Numbered from the stretch's first letter, positions 1 to 9,257 are shown. The stretch is DNA of 64,000 bases from DATBGO01 sp963840095 (GCA_963840095.1 CAWIXN010000014.1:186001-250000); one strand, 5' to 3'. Numbers and translations are program-made. Notes: a model not told the origin generated them from the sequence alone.

Positions 1-1
1 A

Positions 2-667
2 TTCCGGCAGACCATCGAGGGCATGCAGGCCAGGCAGGCCAGCGCCAGCGAGGCAGCGCAACGGGCGCAGGCCAGGCAACGGGCCAGGCAACGGGCCAGG
101 GCCGCGGCGGCCCGCACCGCGGCCGCGGCCAGGGCCGCCGCCTCCTCAGGCCAGGCAGGCTCGTCGGGAGGCGGTGCTGGCCAGCAGAACTCCGGGAGCC
201 AGCAGGGCAGTTCCGGCCAGCAGGGCAGCACGGCCCCCAGCGGGCCCGCCACCCCAGCCTGCACGGGCACCGGCGGGATGCTGCCTGCCAACTACGCGGC
301 GATCGTCGATTTCCTGACCGCGCACGGGTACACCGGCATCGCTGCGGCCGGCATCGCGGGCAACATCTACCAGGAGTCCATGGGGAACCCCGAGTCCGTC
401 GGCGACGGCGGTGGCGGGCTGATCGGGTGGACGCCGCTGCCCGCCGGGTTCGTCACCGGCAATCCCGCGGCTGACCTGCAGACCCAGCTGGCGGCCATCC
501 TTACCTTCAACCAGCAGTGGGCTCAGTACATCCCGGCCCTGAACGCCGCCACCAGCCCGGCCCAGGCGGCCGACATCTACGTGACCGACTTCGAGCGGGC
601 CGGCATCCCCGCGTTCGGGAACCGCGAGGCCGCCGCCGAGGCGGTGGCCGCGGCCTGCGGGCTGTGA
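2..667 (+). CDS. Phage tail lysozyme-domain protein, 5' end outside window
   Basis: The reading frame is open from the first bases of the window, so the N-terminus is missing. The visible first 70 or so residues are a low-complexity Ala/Arg/Gln stretch (repeated ARQ units) followed by a Gly/Ser/Gln-rich linker. The last 130 residues resemble the phage tail lysozyme (Phage_lysozyme2) fold: they begin near MLPANYAAIVDFLTAHGYTG and contain AGNIYQESMGNP, the conserved region with the catalytic Glu, then a GWTP stretch. In actinobacteria such domains sit at the end of secreted or wall-associated proteins and are thought to cut peptidoglycan. The basic Arg-rich stretch could bind wall polymers or be a cytoplasmic tail; the missing N-terminus prevents a choice. 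Domain call is fairly secure, role is inference. Confidence 0.7.
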   Translation, partial: FRQTIEGMQARQASASEAAQRAQARQRARQRARAAAARTAAAARAAASSGQAGSSGGGAGQQNSGSQQGSSGQQGSTAPSGPATPACTGTGGMLPANYAAIVDFLTAHGYTGIAAAGIAGNIYQESMGNPESVGDGGGGLIGWTPLPAGFVTGNPAADLQTQLAAILTFNQQWAQYIPALNAATSPAQAADIYVTDFERAGIPAFGNREAAAEAVAAACGL

Positions 668-828
668 GACCACTCCGCCGGGCGCCGGCCGACCTAGCTC
701 CGGTCCACCTGGCACGGGGCGGGGTGATAGCGCCCGCGTGATACTGCCCCGCCGGGCCGGGAGCGCACGACCGCCGCGCGCTCCCGGCCCGCGCCGACGG
801 CGCCAGGCCTAACTCACGAGACCGTACG

Positions 829-3800
829 TCACGGGACCGTGACTCCCTGGATGACCACCGGGCCGAGGGTCGGGTTGAGCTCGGTGGCCTGGGACACCCC
901 GGCCGGCGTGATCACGTCCATCGCCTCCGGCATGGTGCTCGGATCCGCCGAGCAGATCGGGGCGGTGTTACCAGCCGCGCACACCCCGAAGGTGTACGCG
1001 CCGGGCGTGGCGGTGAACGCCCGGGCCTGATCGTTGTAAGGGCTGTACCCGTCCTGCCCGGTCAGCACCACGGCAAAGGACCAGCCCGGTCCCGGGGTGC
1101 CGAACGTGGCCTCGGGCAGCGCGATCGTCACGGTCTTATTCGCCTGCGACGCGGTCATGTACGCGGTGCCCAGCGAATTGCCCGCGGCGTCCTGCCACAC
1201 CGGGGAGGCGAATCCCTGGACCTCGACCATCTCGCTCCAGCCGGGGGAGAGGCTGTAGTTGCGAGTCGGGTAGTCCGCGGCGGTCGTGGTGGTGGTCGCG
1301 CTCGGGTTGTGCACGTACACGTCGAGCAGCTGCAGCCCGAAGATGTTGCCGAAGCCCGGCTCCAGGTTGGCCAGCGTGGTCTGCAGGTAAACGGTCGTCC
1401 CGTCGGCGATCACCTTGAAATCGGTCAGGTCGAACGCGCCAGGGTAGAAAGCGGAGTTGGTCGGGTACTGGAACGTCCCGGGGCCGTTGTCGTCGCCGGT
1501 CGGGTCCGGCACATCGAGCACGGTCGTCCCGGTGGTCACGTCGCTGGTCACGGAGGTCTGCGCGTACCCGGTCCGGTTGCCAGGCGCGGTGGCGGACACG
1601 GTCAGCACGTCGGCGCCGAAACCGACCGGCATGGTGACCGAGAACGACCCGTCGGCCGCTGCCGTGGTGGTGCCCACCGTGGACGGGGTACCGGTCGTGG
1701 TGTCCAGGGACTCCACCACGACCTGCGCGCCGGGCAGCGTGGTCCCGGTCACCGGCGTGGTGGTGGTCGTGACCGCGGTGCCTGCGACCGGGGCGGTCAG
1801 CGTTACGTCGAGCGCGCCGGGCGGCGGATGGGTGACGTACCGGCGCGTGGTCACGCTCGGACTCTCCAGCGTGCGCCCGGCCCCGATATCCAGGATCAGC
1901 CGGAGTTCCTGGGCCTGCGCCCAGGTCAGCGGCGACGCCGAGCCTGCTGCCTGACCGTCGGTGAAGCCGATCGACGCGGTGGTCGGGTCGCTGCCGTACG
2001 GGGAGGCGGCCAGGTCCGGGTCCTCCCAGGCCTGCTCGGGCACCAGGCCCACGCCGGAGGAGAACTGCGCCATCGCCTCGAGCAGCGCCGACGCGCCGGT
2101 CAGGTCCCCTGAGGCGACGTCGGACTCGGCCCGCTCCCCGGACAGCACCGGCCACAGGTGCCCGGTGCCGGTGTCGGTGGTCGGCCACGGCTCGCCCTCC
2201 ACCGAGCAGGAGCTCTGGCTCGGCTGGTAGCAGTCCCCGTACCCGTCGGCGCTGCCCGCGGCGGCCGAGGTGCCGTACCGATAGTAGCCGGTCCCGCTCG
2301 GCGTGGACACCGAGATGTGACTGTCGAGGACGCCGAGAGACGCCTGGATGTCCGGGTCGCTGACCGGCAGCTCGCCGAGCCGCACCAGTTCCTGGAACCC
2401 GCCGTCGATCACCGAGCGCTGGTCCACGGTCGGTCCGCCGTTGCCGAGGCCGTAGCTGATGGCGGCGTTCGGGTCACCGGTCTTGGACACCCGGATGAAG
2501 TAGGCAGGCCCGTCCGGGCCGTTGGTGGTCACATCCCAGGCCTTGATGCTGCGCTGGAAGTCGTCTGCGGTGGCCTGGTAGAGCTGCGCCCGCGCGGTGT
2601 CACCGTGGAGACGGGCGATCACCGACGCGGCGGTCAGCCCGGCGATCTCGGCGGCGATCGTGGAGGGGGAGTAGCCCGACTGCTCTTCCCAGCGTTCCAC
2701 GCCGAACGACGGCCCCATGGCGACCAGGAAGTCGGCCGCCGGCCTGATGTGCTGCTGCCACAGCGCGGTGTCCCCGGCCAGGCCCGATTGCAGCGCCATC
2801 AGGATCGGGTAAGAGGTCTCGTCGAGCTGGGTCCCGCCGGTATCGGGCGCGGATTCGCCGTTGACCAGCGAGTTGCGCGGGAACTGCCCGCTGGGCAGCT
2901 GCTGGCGGTCGAACAGGAACAAGGTGGCGGCGCGCGCGGTGGCCAGGTCGCCGTCGGTCAGCAGCCCGGTGAACGCCTCGTACAGGTCACGGGCGAACAC
3001 CTCGCGGTAGGAGCCGAAGTAGACGGGCTTGCCGTTCACCGAGGTCCCGGCGGACACCGCCTGGCCCCAGGGGCTGGCCAGCGAGGCGACGATCGCACCC
3101 GGGTAGGTCTTGTCCTCGCTCGCCTTGAGCACGTTCGCCGACAAGTAATACCGCCGCCGCAGGTCGGCCGCCTGCGCGCGGGACAGGCCCGGGAAGCTCC
3201 GGGGCGGCGTGCGCAGCCCGGCGTCGTAACCGGCCCAGCCGCCCAGGTAGTCCCGCATGACCTGGCCGAACGGCGTGGCCAGGGAGGCGCCCGCGGTGGC
3301 GACCGCCTGAGCCTGGGTGCGGCCGAAACCGAGCGCCAGCGTTATCTCGCCGCCGCGGCCCGGCGTCACGTCCTCGGTGGCGGTGATGTGGCCGTCCGGC
3401 GCGGAGTCGTAGCTGGTGAGCGTGCGGGAGGTAGCGAGCTGGGTGAGGCCGTCGCTCGCGGTACCCGCGTAGCCGACGCTGGCCGCCGCCGACGGGCTGG
3501 CGGAACGCAGGGCCATATAGGTCGGCACCGCGTAGCTGCGGTTGGCCGCCTCGGTCACGGTGTTGGTGCTGTAGATCACCGGAACCGGGGCTCCGGTCGA
3601 GGTGTCGATGACCCCGGTGTTGCCGCCCGCGTTCTCGCCGGAGACGGTGCCGCCGCCGCCGTCCCCGTTGACGTGCGCGTCGAGCCGCGCGTACACGTGC
3701 AGCTGGCCGATATCGGTGCCTGATCCCGGGATCGCCGCCAGCCGGGTCCGCATCAGCACCGTGTCCCGGGCCGGGTCGGTGAGGTAGGTGGTGACCAGCC

Positions 3801-4242
3801 GGTAGCCGTGGCTCGCGTCGGTGGCGGTCACCGTGCAGGCCATCCCGGTCGGGTCAGCGGCCACCGTATACGTCATGTCCCGGGTCTGCAGGTCGGTGAA
3901 GGTGGCGCCGTCGGTCACGATGTACTGCAGGGTGTCCACGTTCGTGTTGTCGATCGTGGGCTCGTACACGTCGGAGAGCACGCCGCCCGCGACCGTGTAC
4001 CAGACCTTGGACGTGGTGTTGCGCGCGGTCCCGACGCAGTCCTTGCGGGCCAGGTCGAAGTAGGACAGCGTGCCCGGGCCGTCGGGTGCGACCTGGCCGG
4101 GCTGCGCGGCGGAACCCCGCACGGAGCTACTCGCATCCGCCGGGCCTGCCGCGGCCACCGCGAACGTGACCAGGCACAGCGCGGCCGCGGTCGGGGCTAT
4201 CCGGCGCACCAGGCGGCTGCGTGTCCGCGCCAATTCACCCAT
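829..4242 (-). CDS. Secreted glucodextranase-like GH15 glucan glucosidase
   Basis: Predicted 1137-residue exported enzyme releasing glucose from alpha-glucans or dextran. The start at 4242 is chosen over a longer ORF because it has a GGAGG site five bases upstream and gives a Sec signal peptide (basic RTRSRLVRR, hydrophobic AALCLVTFAVAAAG, cleavage near ADA). Order of parts: N-terminal beta-sandwich domain typical of bacterial GH15, an (alpha/alpha)6 catalytic domain containing ERWEEQSGYSPSTIAAEIAG, which should hold the general acid Glu, and EGEPWPTTDTGTGHLWPVL with the second acidic/substrate region. Then comes a Thr-rich Ig-like domain (about residues 800-900) and a C-terminal DOMON-like domain as in glucodextranase (SAFYPGAFDLTDFKV). 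The architecture matches Arthrobacter-type glucodextranase more than fungal glucoamylase. Substrate (dextran versus starch) cannot be fixed from sequence. Confidence 0.85.
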   Translation of the reverse strand: MGELARTRSRLVRRIAPTAAALCLVTFAVAAAGPADASSSVRGSAAQPGQVAPDGPGTLSYFDLARKDCVGTARNTTSKVWYTVAGGVLSDVYEPTIDNTNVDTLQYIVTDGATFTDLQTRDMTYTVAADPTGMACTVTATDASHGYRLVTTYLTDPARDTVLMRTRLAAIPGSGTDIGQLHVYARLDAHVNGDGGGGTVSGENAGGNTGVIDTSTGAPVPVIYSTNTVTEAANRSYAVPTYMALRSASPSAAASVGYAGTASDGLTQLATSRTLTSYDSAPDGHITATEDVTPGRGGEITLALGFGRTQAQAVATAGASLATPFGQVMRDYLGGWAGYDAGLRTPPRSFPGLSRAQAADLRRRYYLSANVLKASEDKTYPGAIVASLASPWGQAVSAGTSVNGKPVYFGSYREVFARDLYEAFTGLLTDGDLATARAATLFLFDRQQLPSGQFPRNSLVNGESAPDTGGTQLDETSYPILMALQSGLAGDTALWQQHIRPAADFLVAMGPSFGVERWEEQSGYSPSTIAAEIAGLTAASVIARLHGDTARAQLYQATADDFQRSIKAWDVTTNGPDGPAYFIRVSKTGDPNAAISYGLGNGGPTVDQRSVIDGGFQELVRLGELPVSDPDIQASLGVLDSHISVSTPSGTGYYRYGTSAAAGSADGYGDCYQPSQSSCSVEGEPWPTTDTGTGHLWPVLSGERAESDVASGDLTGASALLEAMAQFSSGVGLVPEQAWEDPDLAASPYGSDPTTASIGFTDGQAAGSASPLTWAQAQELRLILDIGAGRTLESPSVTTRRYVTHPPPGALDVTLTAPVAGTAVTTTTTPVTGTTLPGAQVVVESLDTTTGTPSTVGTTTAAADGSFSVTMPVGFGADVLTVSATAPGNRTGYAQTSVTSDVTTGTTVLDVPDPTGDDNGPGTFQYPTNSAFYPGAFDLTDFKVIADGTTVYLQTTLANLEPGFGNIFGLQLLDVYVHNPSATTTTTAADYPTRNYSLSPGWSEMVEVQGFASPVWQDAAGNSLGTAYMTASQANKTVTIALPEATFGTPGPGWSFAVVLTGQDGYSPYNDQARAFTATPGAYTFGVCAAGNTAPICSADPSTMPEAMDVITPAGVSQATELNPTLGPVVIQGVTVP

Positions 4243-4350
4243 GGGAACCTCCGACCGAGCGAAGATTGGCGCACCGACCAGAGCGCTTGTCCGGCCCGCC
4301 AATTCGTGGAAAGGACACCGCGTGCTGAAGCGTCCCGCCGCGATGCTCCC

Positions 4351-4382
4351 AATGTCAACGGTTGTCCCTAATGTCAACGGTT
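4351..4382. repeat. Direct repeat in the GH15 upstream region
   Basis: The 13-mer aatgtcaacggtt occurs at 4351-4363 and again at 4370-4382, a 19-base period. Read on the minus strand, in the direction of the GH15 gene, each copy contains TTGACA, a consensus -35 hexamer, about 110-140 bases upstream of the start codon. They may be tandem -35 elements or operator half-sites; no clear -10 follows at 17 bases. Confidence 0.45.
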
Positions 4383-4449
4383 AATTAACGGAAATGGCGG
4401 GCGGAGGCGTCCCGTCAGGCCGACCCCATAGGCCGACACTGCCGGGCCC

Positions 4450-4487
4450 GGTGTAGGTACCGGTCTAGGTAACGGTGTAGGTACCGG
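4450..4487. repeat. TAGGTA direct repeats upstream of patatin gene
   Basis: cggtgtaggtaccgg is present at 4450-4464 and 4473-4487 (23-base period) with a third partial TAGGTA between them. The block lies in the 314-base intergenic stretch between the divergent GH15 and patatin genes, so it could be a regulatory site for either. No gene is seen in this stretch. Confidence 0.4.
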
Positions 4488-4556
4488 CCATCCAGATGCC
4501 GGCCGGCCTGGGCGCCGGGCCGCCGGGGCCCGCCGATCGCGAGTAGAACTTAAGAC

Positions 4557-5531
4557 ATGCCATCAGGAAACGCTGCCCCGAGGGTCGGCCTGGTGCTCGG
4601 CGCGGGCGGGGTGGCGGGCGGCGCTTTCCACGCGGGCGTGCTGGCCGCCATCGAGGAGGTGACCGGCTGGGATCCCAGGCGGGCCACCGTAATGGTCGGC
4701 ACCTCCGCCGGCGCCATCACCGCGGCCTCGTTGCGCGCCGGTCTTTCCGCGGCAGACCTGCTGGCCCGATCGGAAGGCCGGCCGATGTCGGCGGCCGGAG
4801 ACCTGCTGATGGCGACGGTCGGACCGGTGCGCAGCCCGCCCCCGCTGCAGCCAGGCGGGCGGCTTCGGCGGCCCGCGGACATCGCTGCCCGGCTGGCCCG
4901 CGCCGCCGCCCGTCCGCTGGAGGCCAGGCCGCTGGCGCTGGCCGCCGCGCTGCTGCCGGAAGGGGCGGTCGGCACCGAGCTGATCTCGGCGGCCATCGCG
5001 GGGCTGGCGGCAGGCTCGTGGCCCGCCGAAGAACTGTGGGTGTGTGCCGTCCGGCAGCGCGACGGGCGCCTGGTGGTGTTCGGGCGCGACGCCTGGCCGC
5101 CGCTCCCCGATGCGGTGGCGGCGTCCTGCGCCATCCCCGGGTTCTTCCGGCCGGTCAGCATCGACGGGGAGTCCTTCGTGGACGGCGGCTCGCACTCGCC
5201 GACCAACGCGGACGTGCTGGCCGGGACCGACCTGGAGATGGTCCTGGTTAGCTCGCCCATGTCGGTGCTCGGCTCCAGGCTGCGGCTGACCGTCGATCAG
5301 CCGGTACGCCGGTGGTCCCGGCTCATCCTCGAGGCCGAGGCGCACCGCCTGCGGCGGCGCGGCCTGCACGTGATCTTGTTCCAGCCGACTCCCGACGACG
5401 CCGAGGTGGTTGGGCCCAATCCGATGGATCCCGGCCGGCGCGCGGTGGTGGCCCGGCAGGCGCGGTCCTCGACGCTGCACCGCCTGGCCCGCGCCGACAC
5501 CCGCGCCAGCCTGCGGGCGATCTGGATGTGA
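4557..5531 (+). CDS. Patatin-like phospholipase family protein
   Basis: 324-residue cytoplasmic Ser/Asp dyad lipid acyl hydrolase. An oxyanion-hole glycine loop (GLVLGAGGVAGGAFHAGVL) opens the protein, the nucleophile elbow is G-T-S-A-G with Ser about residue 50, and the catalytic Asp lies in FVDGGSHSPTNADVL. These three elements in this order define bacterial patatins. No signal peptide is visible. The ATG at 4557 lacks a good ribosome-binding site; an AT-rich TAGAAC seven bases upstream suggests a leaderless message. It ends base-to-base with the convergent LigD-polymerase gene (tga then tca). Physiological substrate unknown. Confidence 0.85.
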   Translation: MPSGNAAPRVGLVLGAGGVAGGAFHAGVLAAIEEVTGWDPRRATVMVGTSAGAITAASLRAGLSAADLLARSEGRPMSAAGDLLMATVGPVRSPPPLQPGGRLRRPADIAARLARAAARPLEARPLALAAALLPEGAVGTELISAAIAGLAAGSWPAEELWVCAVRQRDGRLVVFGRDAWPPLPDAVAASCAIPGFFRPVSIDGESFVDGGSHSPTNADVLAGTDLEMVLVSSPMSVLGSRLRLTVDQPVRRWSRLILEAEAHRLRRRGLHVILFQPTPDDAEVVGPNPMDPGRRAVVARQARSSTLHRLARADTRASLRAIWM

Positions 5532-6524
5532 TCAGGCCTTCTTCGCCCGGCTCGGGGCGACCCGGGGCAGCTCGCCGGGCTGCTTGGGATAGACCGGCGG
5601 CCATGGCGCGTCCGGCAGGCCGGCCGCCCGGTCCCGCGCGCTGGCGGCCAGCAGCGGCTCCAGCGACTGCGGGTCATCGTTCATGCCCTGCCACGGGTCG
5701 CCGGCCGCCTCCAGCCGGGCGGCCATCGAGGCGATCGTGAACTGGTCCGGGTGGATGTCGTCCAGCTCGGCCCAGTGCAGCGGGGTGGACACCTGCGCGC
5801 CCGGGCGTGCCCGGACTGACCAGGCCCCGAAGACCGTCTTGTGCGGCGCGTTCTGGTTGTAGTCGACGAACACCCGCGAGCCGCGCTCCTCCTTCCACCA
5901 CGCGGCGGTGATGAGGTCGGGCCGGCGGCGCTCAAGCTCGCGGGCGACGGCCACGGCCGCGCTGCGCACCTGGACGGAATCCCAGCGCGGCTGCAGCCGG
6001 AGGTACACGTGCAGCCCGCGGTTGCCCGTCGTCTTCAGGTACCCGGCCATGCCGAGCTCGCTGAGCAGCGCCTCAAGCTCGCGGGCGGCCTGGCGGATCT
6101 GGCCGAAATCCACGCCCGGGCTCGGGTCCAGGTCGATGCGCAGCTCGTCGGTATGGCCCGGGTCGCTGGCCAGGTAGGGCCAGACGTGGAAGCCCAGGCA
6201 GCCGAGGTTCACCGCCCACAGCACATGGTCAAGGTCGGCGGCGACCAGCGCCTGTGACGTGGTGCCGTTGGGGGTGGACACCGTGGTGGTCTGCAGCCAG
6301 TCCGGGACGTTCCTGGGTACCCGTTTCTGGAAGAACGACGGCCCGCCCGCGCCCTCAGGAAAACGCTGGAGCAGCACCGGCCGCCCGCCCATCGCCCGCA
6401 GCAGCGGCTCAGCGACCCGCTGGTAATGCTCGGCCAGGTCGCCCTTGGTCTCGCCCCGCTCCGAGAAGTACACCTTGTCCGGATGAGTGATCAGGCCGCC
6501 TCGTCCTGGCCTCGCGTCGGTCAC
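5532..6524 (-). CDS. LigD-type NHEJ polymerase-domain protein (copy 1)
   Basis: Stand-alone archaeo-eukaryotic-primase-like polymerase (PolDom) of 330 residues, the domain that fills and tailors ends in bacterial non-homologous end joining. Primase metal ligands are intact: D-x-D in RIDLDPSPG and the third Asp in SRVFVDYNQNAPHK. Other signatures are LLQRFPEG, FFQKRVP, NLGCLGFHVWPYL and TGNRGLHVYL. No ligase or phosphoesterase domain is attached and no ku gene is in the window. Two further PolDom genes occur at 18.5 and 37.7 kb. The start at 6524 lies 46 bases from the divergent methyltransferase start. Family assignment is secure; which ligase and Ku it works with is not visible. Confidence 0.9.
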   Translation of the reverse strand: MTDARPGRGGLITHPDKVYFSERGETKGDLAEHYQRVAEPLLRAMGGRPVLLQRFPEGAGGPSFFQKRVPRNVPDWLQTTTVSTPNGTTSQALVAADLDHVLWAVNLGCLGFHVWPYLASDPGHTDELRIDLDPSPGVDFGQIRQAARELEALLSELGMAGYLKTTGNRGLHVYLRLQPRWDSVQVRSAAVAVARELERRRPDLITAAWWKEERGSRVFVDYNQNAPHKTVFGAWSVRARPGAQVSTPLHWAELDDIHPDQFTIASMAARLEAAGDPWQGMNDDPQSLEPLLAASARDRAAGLPDAPWPPVYPKQPGELPRVAPSRAKKA

Positions 6525-6569
6525 CAGCCGATTATCTCAATTTGCGGCCCGCCCGGCCGAGATGATCTC

Positions 6570-7322
6570 ATGGCTGGCGTGCAGGCCGGTCATCGTCTCT
6601 ACCAGGACCTGGCCCCGTGGTGGCCGCTCATCTCGCCTCCGCAGGAGTACGCGGAGGAGGCAGCCTTCGCGGCAGAGACGTTCGGCCTGGCCCGCGGGCC
6701 CGTCCGCGAGGTGCTCGAGCTGGGCAGCGGCGGCGGGCACAACGCCAGCCACCTCAAGCAGCGCTTCGCGATGACGCTCGTCGACATCTCGCCGGCCATG
6801 CTCGGTGAGTCGCGGCGGCTCAACCCGGAGTGTGAGCACCTGCAGGGCGACATGCGCACGGTCCGGCTGGGCCGCACCTTCGATGCGGTGTTCGTGCACG
6901 ACGCCGTGGACTACATGGTTAGCGAGTCCGACCTGAGCCAGGCCGTCGGCACCGCGTTCGCGCACTGCCGGCCGGGCGGCATCGCCGTCTTCGTCCCCGA
7001 CAACCTGGTCGAGACCTTCCTGCCCGGCACCGGCCACGGCGGCACCGACGCGCCCGACGGCCGGGGCGCGCGCTACCTGGAATGGGCCACCGATCCCGAT
7101 CCCGACGACACCTGGACGCTCACCGAGTACACGTTCCTGCTCCGCGACGCCGACGGCAGCGTCCAGGCCGTCCACGAGTCACACCGGCTCGGCCTATTCG
7201 GGCGCCAGCGGTGGCTCAGCCTCCTGGCGGCCGCTGGATTCGAGCCGCGCGCCGTCACTGAGGAAACCTCCGACAACCGGATCCCGCGCGAGCTGTTCGC
7301 CGGCCTGCGGCCAGCCGGGTGA
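6570..7322 (+). CDS. Class I SAM-dependent methyltransferase
   Basis: 250-residue Rossmann-fold methyltransferase. The SAM-binding motif I is VLELGSGGGHNASHL, followed by the acidic strand LVDISPAML and GDMRTVRLG (motif II region). I chose ATG 6570 because the longer ORF starts inside the divergent LigD-polymerase gene and would add a non-conserved leader. The C-terminal half (TLTEYTFLLRDADG, SHRLGLFGRQRWL) is of the type found in small-molecule methyltransferases of the ubiE/tehB-like group. Substrate unknown. Confidence 0.8.
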   Translation: MAGVQAGHRLYQDLAPWWPLISPPQEYAEEAAFAAETFGLARGPVREVLELGSGGGHNASHLKQRFAMTLVDISPAMLGESRRLNPECEHLQGDMRTVRLGRTFDAVFVHDAVDYMVSESDLSQAVGTAFAHCRPGGIAVFVPDNLVETFLPGTGHGGTDAPDGRGARYLEWATDPDPDDTWTLTEYTFLLRDADGSVQAVHESHRLGLFGRQRWLSLLAAAGFEPRAVTEETSDNRIPRELFAGLRPAG

Positions 7323-7333
7323 CGCAACCAGCC

Positions 7334-7397
7334 AGTGCGAGCAGCCCAGTAGACGGGAGCAGCCTAGTGCGAGCGGCCCAGTAAACGGGAGCAGCTC
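7334..7397. repeat. 32-bp imperfect tandem duplication between convergent genes
   Basis: Two copies (7334-7365 and 7366-7397) of a unit beginning agtgcgagc and ending gggagcagc, differing at a few positions. They fill the gap between the methyltransferase stop and the response-regulator stop, the second copy reaching into that stop codon. Another tandem duplication of this kind sits between convergent genes at 17.5 kb. Confidence 0.6.
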
Positions 7398-8085
7398 AGT
7401 TAGTGGAGGCCATTCGGCTGCGCCGGGCCAGCGGCGGGTCGGCCATCTCGTCCTGGCCGTCTGAGATCAGGCCGTAATGCACGGCCGTCATCAGCGCCTG
7501 CGCCCGGTTGGCCGCGCCGAGCTTGTCATAGAGCCTGGCCGCATAGGTCTTCGCGGTGGATTGGCTGATGAACATCGCCATCGCGATCGCGGGAATGGAC
7601 AGCCCGTCGCGCAGCAGGCGCAGGACCTCGCTCTCCCGGGGGCTGAGCGCGAGCCGGTCCTGGACGACCCGGCGCCTGCTGAGCGCGACCGCGAGTCCCG
7701 ACGCGGTGAATGACGACGCAGCGACCGCGGCGTGCCTGATCGCGACGAGCACCTCGGTCACCGGCGCGGTCTTGGCCACGAACGCGGACACGCCGGTCTC
7801 CAGGGCCCGGAACAGCACGTCGTCCTGGCCCTGTGAGGTCAGGATGACGATGCCGAGGTCGGCATAACGGTCCCTCAGCTCCCTGGCCAGCCGCATGCCA
7901 TCGCCATCGGGTAAGGCGACGTCCACGGTGACCACGTCAGGCCGGGCCGCGGCCAGCGCGCGCAGCGCGTCGGCGGCCGATGCGGACTCGGCCACGATCT
8001 CGATGTCAGGATGGGCCGAGATCAGCTGCCGCAGGCCGTAGCGGGTCAGCGTGTGACCATCGACGACGGCCAGGCGTATGGGCAT
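7396..8085 (-). CDS. LuxR/NarL-family response regulator, orphan
   Basis: 229 residues: receiver domain (1-125) with phospho-acceptor Asp55 in TVDVALPDGDG and the conserved Lys in FVAKTAP, then a LuxR-type HTH (about 143-205) starting LSPRESEVLRLLRDGLSIPA. The usual acidic pair at the start of receivers is reduced to a single Asp (AVVDGH), which may weaken Mg2+ binding or phosphorylation. The start has a G-rich Shine-Dalgarno (GGGGGGAA) about seven bases upstream. No histidine kinase is adjacent. The neighbouring pilus locus is a possible target, but nothing in the sequence links them. Confidence 0.85.
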   Translation of the reverse strand: MPIRLAVVDGHTLTRYGLRQLISAHPDIEIVAESASAADALRALAAARPDVVTVDVALPDGDGMRLARELRDRYADLGIVILTSQGQDDVLFRALETGVSAFVAKTAPVTEVLVAIRHAAVAASSFTASGLAVALSRRRVVQDRLALSPRESEVLRLLRDGLSIPAIAMAMFISQSTAKTYAARLYDKLGAANRAQALMTAVHYGLISDGQDEMADPPLARRSRMASTN

Positions 8086-8473
8086 AGCGGTTCCCCCCCA
8101 CTTAGCACGTAGGTGTTGATCGTATTCGGAATGAAGGTCCGACCGATTTGCTACAAATCAGGCTTAAACGAAGATCGCGAGTTGATGATCTTCAGGAAGG
8201 CATTCCTCCCGGAGTGTTATAAGGCGGCGGGCAACCATCCACAGCGACGAGAAGGCGGGGCGCACCACGCGCGCCCGGCAGGAACCGAGGCACCTGAAGC
8301 CCGCAGCCGCCTTTCCCCCCACAGGATGACTGGTGCAAAGTAGACGCCACGCCAGTATGGGCAGTTGACGGTTATTCATTGAATGTTATGGTTTTGTGAT
8401 CCAATCTGGGCGGCTGCGCCTTTGCTGCGATATAGCTGCGACACGGGCCGGCCAGGCCATTGGGCGGGTCGGC
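8086..8473. other. Intergenic stretch, no gene seen
   Basis: 388 bases between the response-regulator start and the prepilin-peptidase stop. It is noticeably less GC-rich than its surroundings, especially around 8370-8405. A 76-codon ORF at 8113-8343 has no coding character. The stretch probably carries the response-regulator promoter on the minus strand; I see no convincing -35/-10 pair. Confidence 0.5.
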
Positions 8474-9184
8474 CTATCCGCTCGCGAGGATCGCCAGCAG
8501 GGCGCCTCCCAGCAGGAACGGCCCGAAGCAGATCATGCTGCGCAGGGTGATCCGCCTGGTGGCCAGCAGCGCCACGCTGACCACGGCGGACAGCAGGAAG
8601 CCCAGGCAGGCGCCGGTCAGCAGGGTGCCCCAGCCCAGCCAGCCCAGGGTGAGCCCGGCCAGGCCGGCCAGCTTGATGTCCCCGCCGCCCAGGTGCCCCG
8701 GCCGCGCCAGCGCGAGCAGCAGGTAGCCGAGGGCGAGCGCCACGCCGCCCAGCAGCGCCCGCGCCAGCGCGCGGCCGTCGTGACCGATCACGGCGGCCGC
8801 GGCCAGGGCCATGATCAGCGCGGGAAACGCCGGCAAGGTCATCCGGTCGGGCAGCCGCCGCACGGACAGGTCGACCGCGGCGAGCGCCACGCCGACCGCG
8901 CCGAGGAAACCGAACGCCACGACGTCGGGCTGGCCGGCGAACCGGCCGAGCAGCAGCGCGAGGACGGCCGCGGTAGCCAGCTCCAGGGCGGCCGGCGGCC
9001 CGAGGCTGCCACCGCAATGCCCGCACCTGATGGCGAGCCAGCGCGGCACCGGAGCGCCGCAGGCGCAGCAGGTGGTCCGGTCCGGATCACCGCTCGGCAC
9101 GGACAGCCGGAAGACCGGGCCACGCAGCGCGGTGCCGACCGGAAAGCCGGCGATGGCTCCCCAGACGGCCCACATGACGTCCAT
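8474..9184 (-). CDS. Prepilin peptidase (A24 family), Tad pilus
   Basis: 236-residue polytopic aspartyl protease that cleaves the leader of Flp-type prepilins at the inner membrane. The catalytic pair is visible: Asp in VDLSVRRLPDRMTLP and the GxGD motif in LGGGDIKLAG. The N-terminal part keeps a four-cysteine cluster (CCACG, then CGHCGG) as in PilD-type bifunctional peptidases, which is more than the minimal CpaA/TadV form. About seven hydrophobic segments. I prefer ATG 9184 because a longer ORF to 9343 adds a hydrophilic leader over the promoter region. It is divergent from the flp-tad operon, whose pilin is its expected substrate. Confidence 0.85.
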   Translation of the reverse strand: MDVMWAVWGAIAGFPVGTALRGPVFRLSVPSGDPDRTTCCACGAPVPRWLAIRCGHCGGSLGPPAALELATAAVLALLLGRFAGQPDVVAFGFLGAVGVALAAVDLSVRRLPDRMTLPAFPALIMALAAAAVIGHDGRALARALLGGVALALGYLLLALARPGHLGGGDIKLAGLAGLTLGWLGWGTLLTGACLGFLLSAVVSVALLATRRITLRSMICFGPFLLGGALLAILASG

Positions 9185-9257
9185 GGCCGACCACGGTAGG
9201 CATATCGTGAGGATTCCCGGACATTCACGGTCAAGAACTGGCCGATCGGCGCCCGGT

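Noticed and set aside
2158..3723. Long plus-strand ORF (521 codons) opposite the GH15 gene
   Set aside because: Arg/Gly/Val-rich with no motif; a typical shadow frame in GC-rich DNA opposite a gene with clear domains.
8113..8343. Small ORF (76 codons) after the response regulator
   Set aside because: No ribosome-binding site and no protein-like composition.
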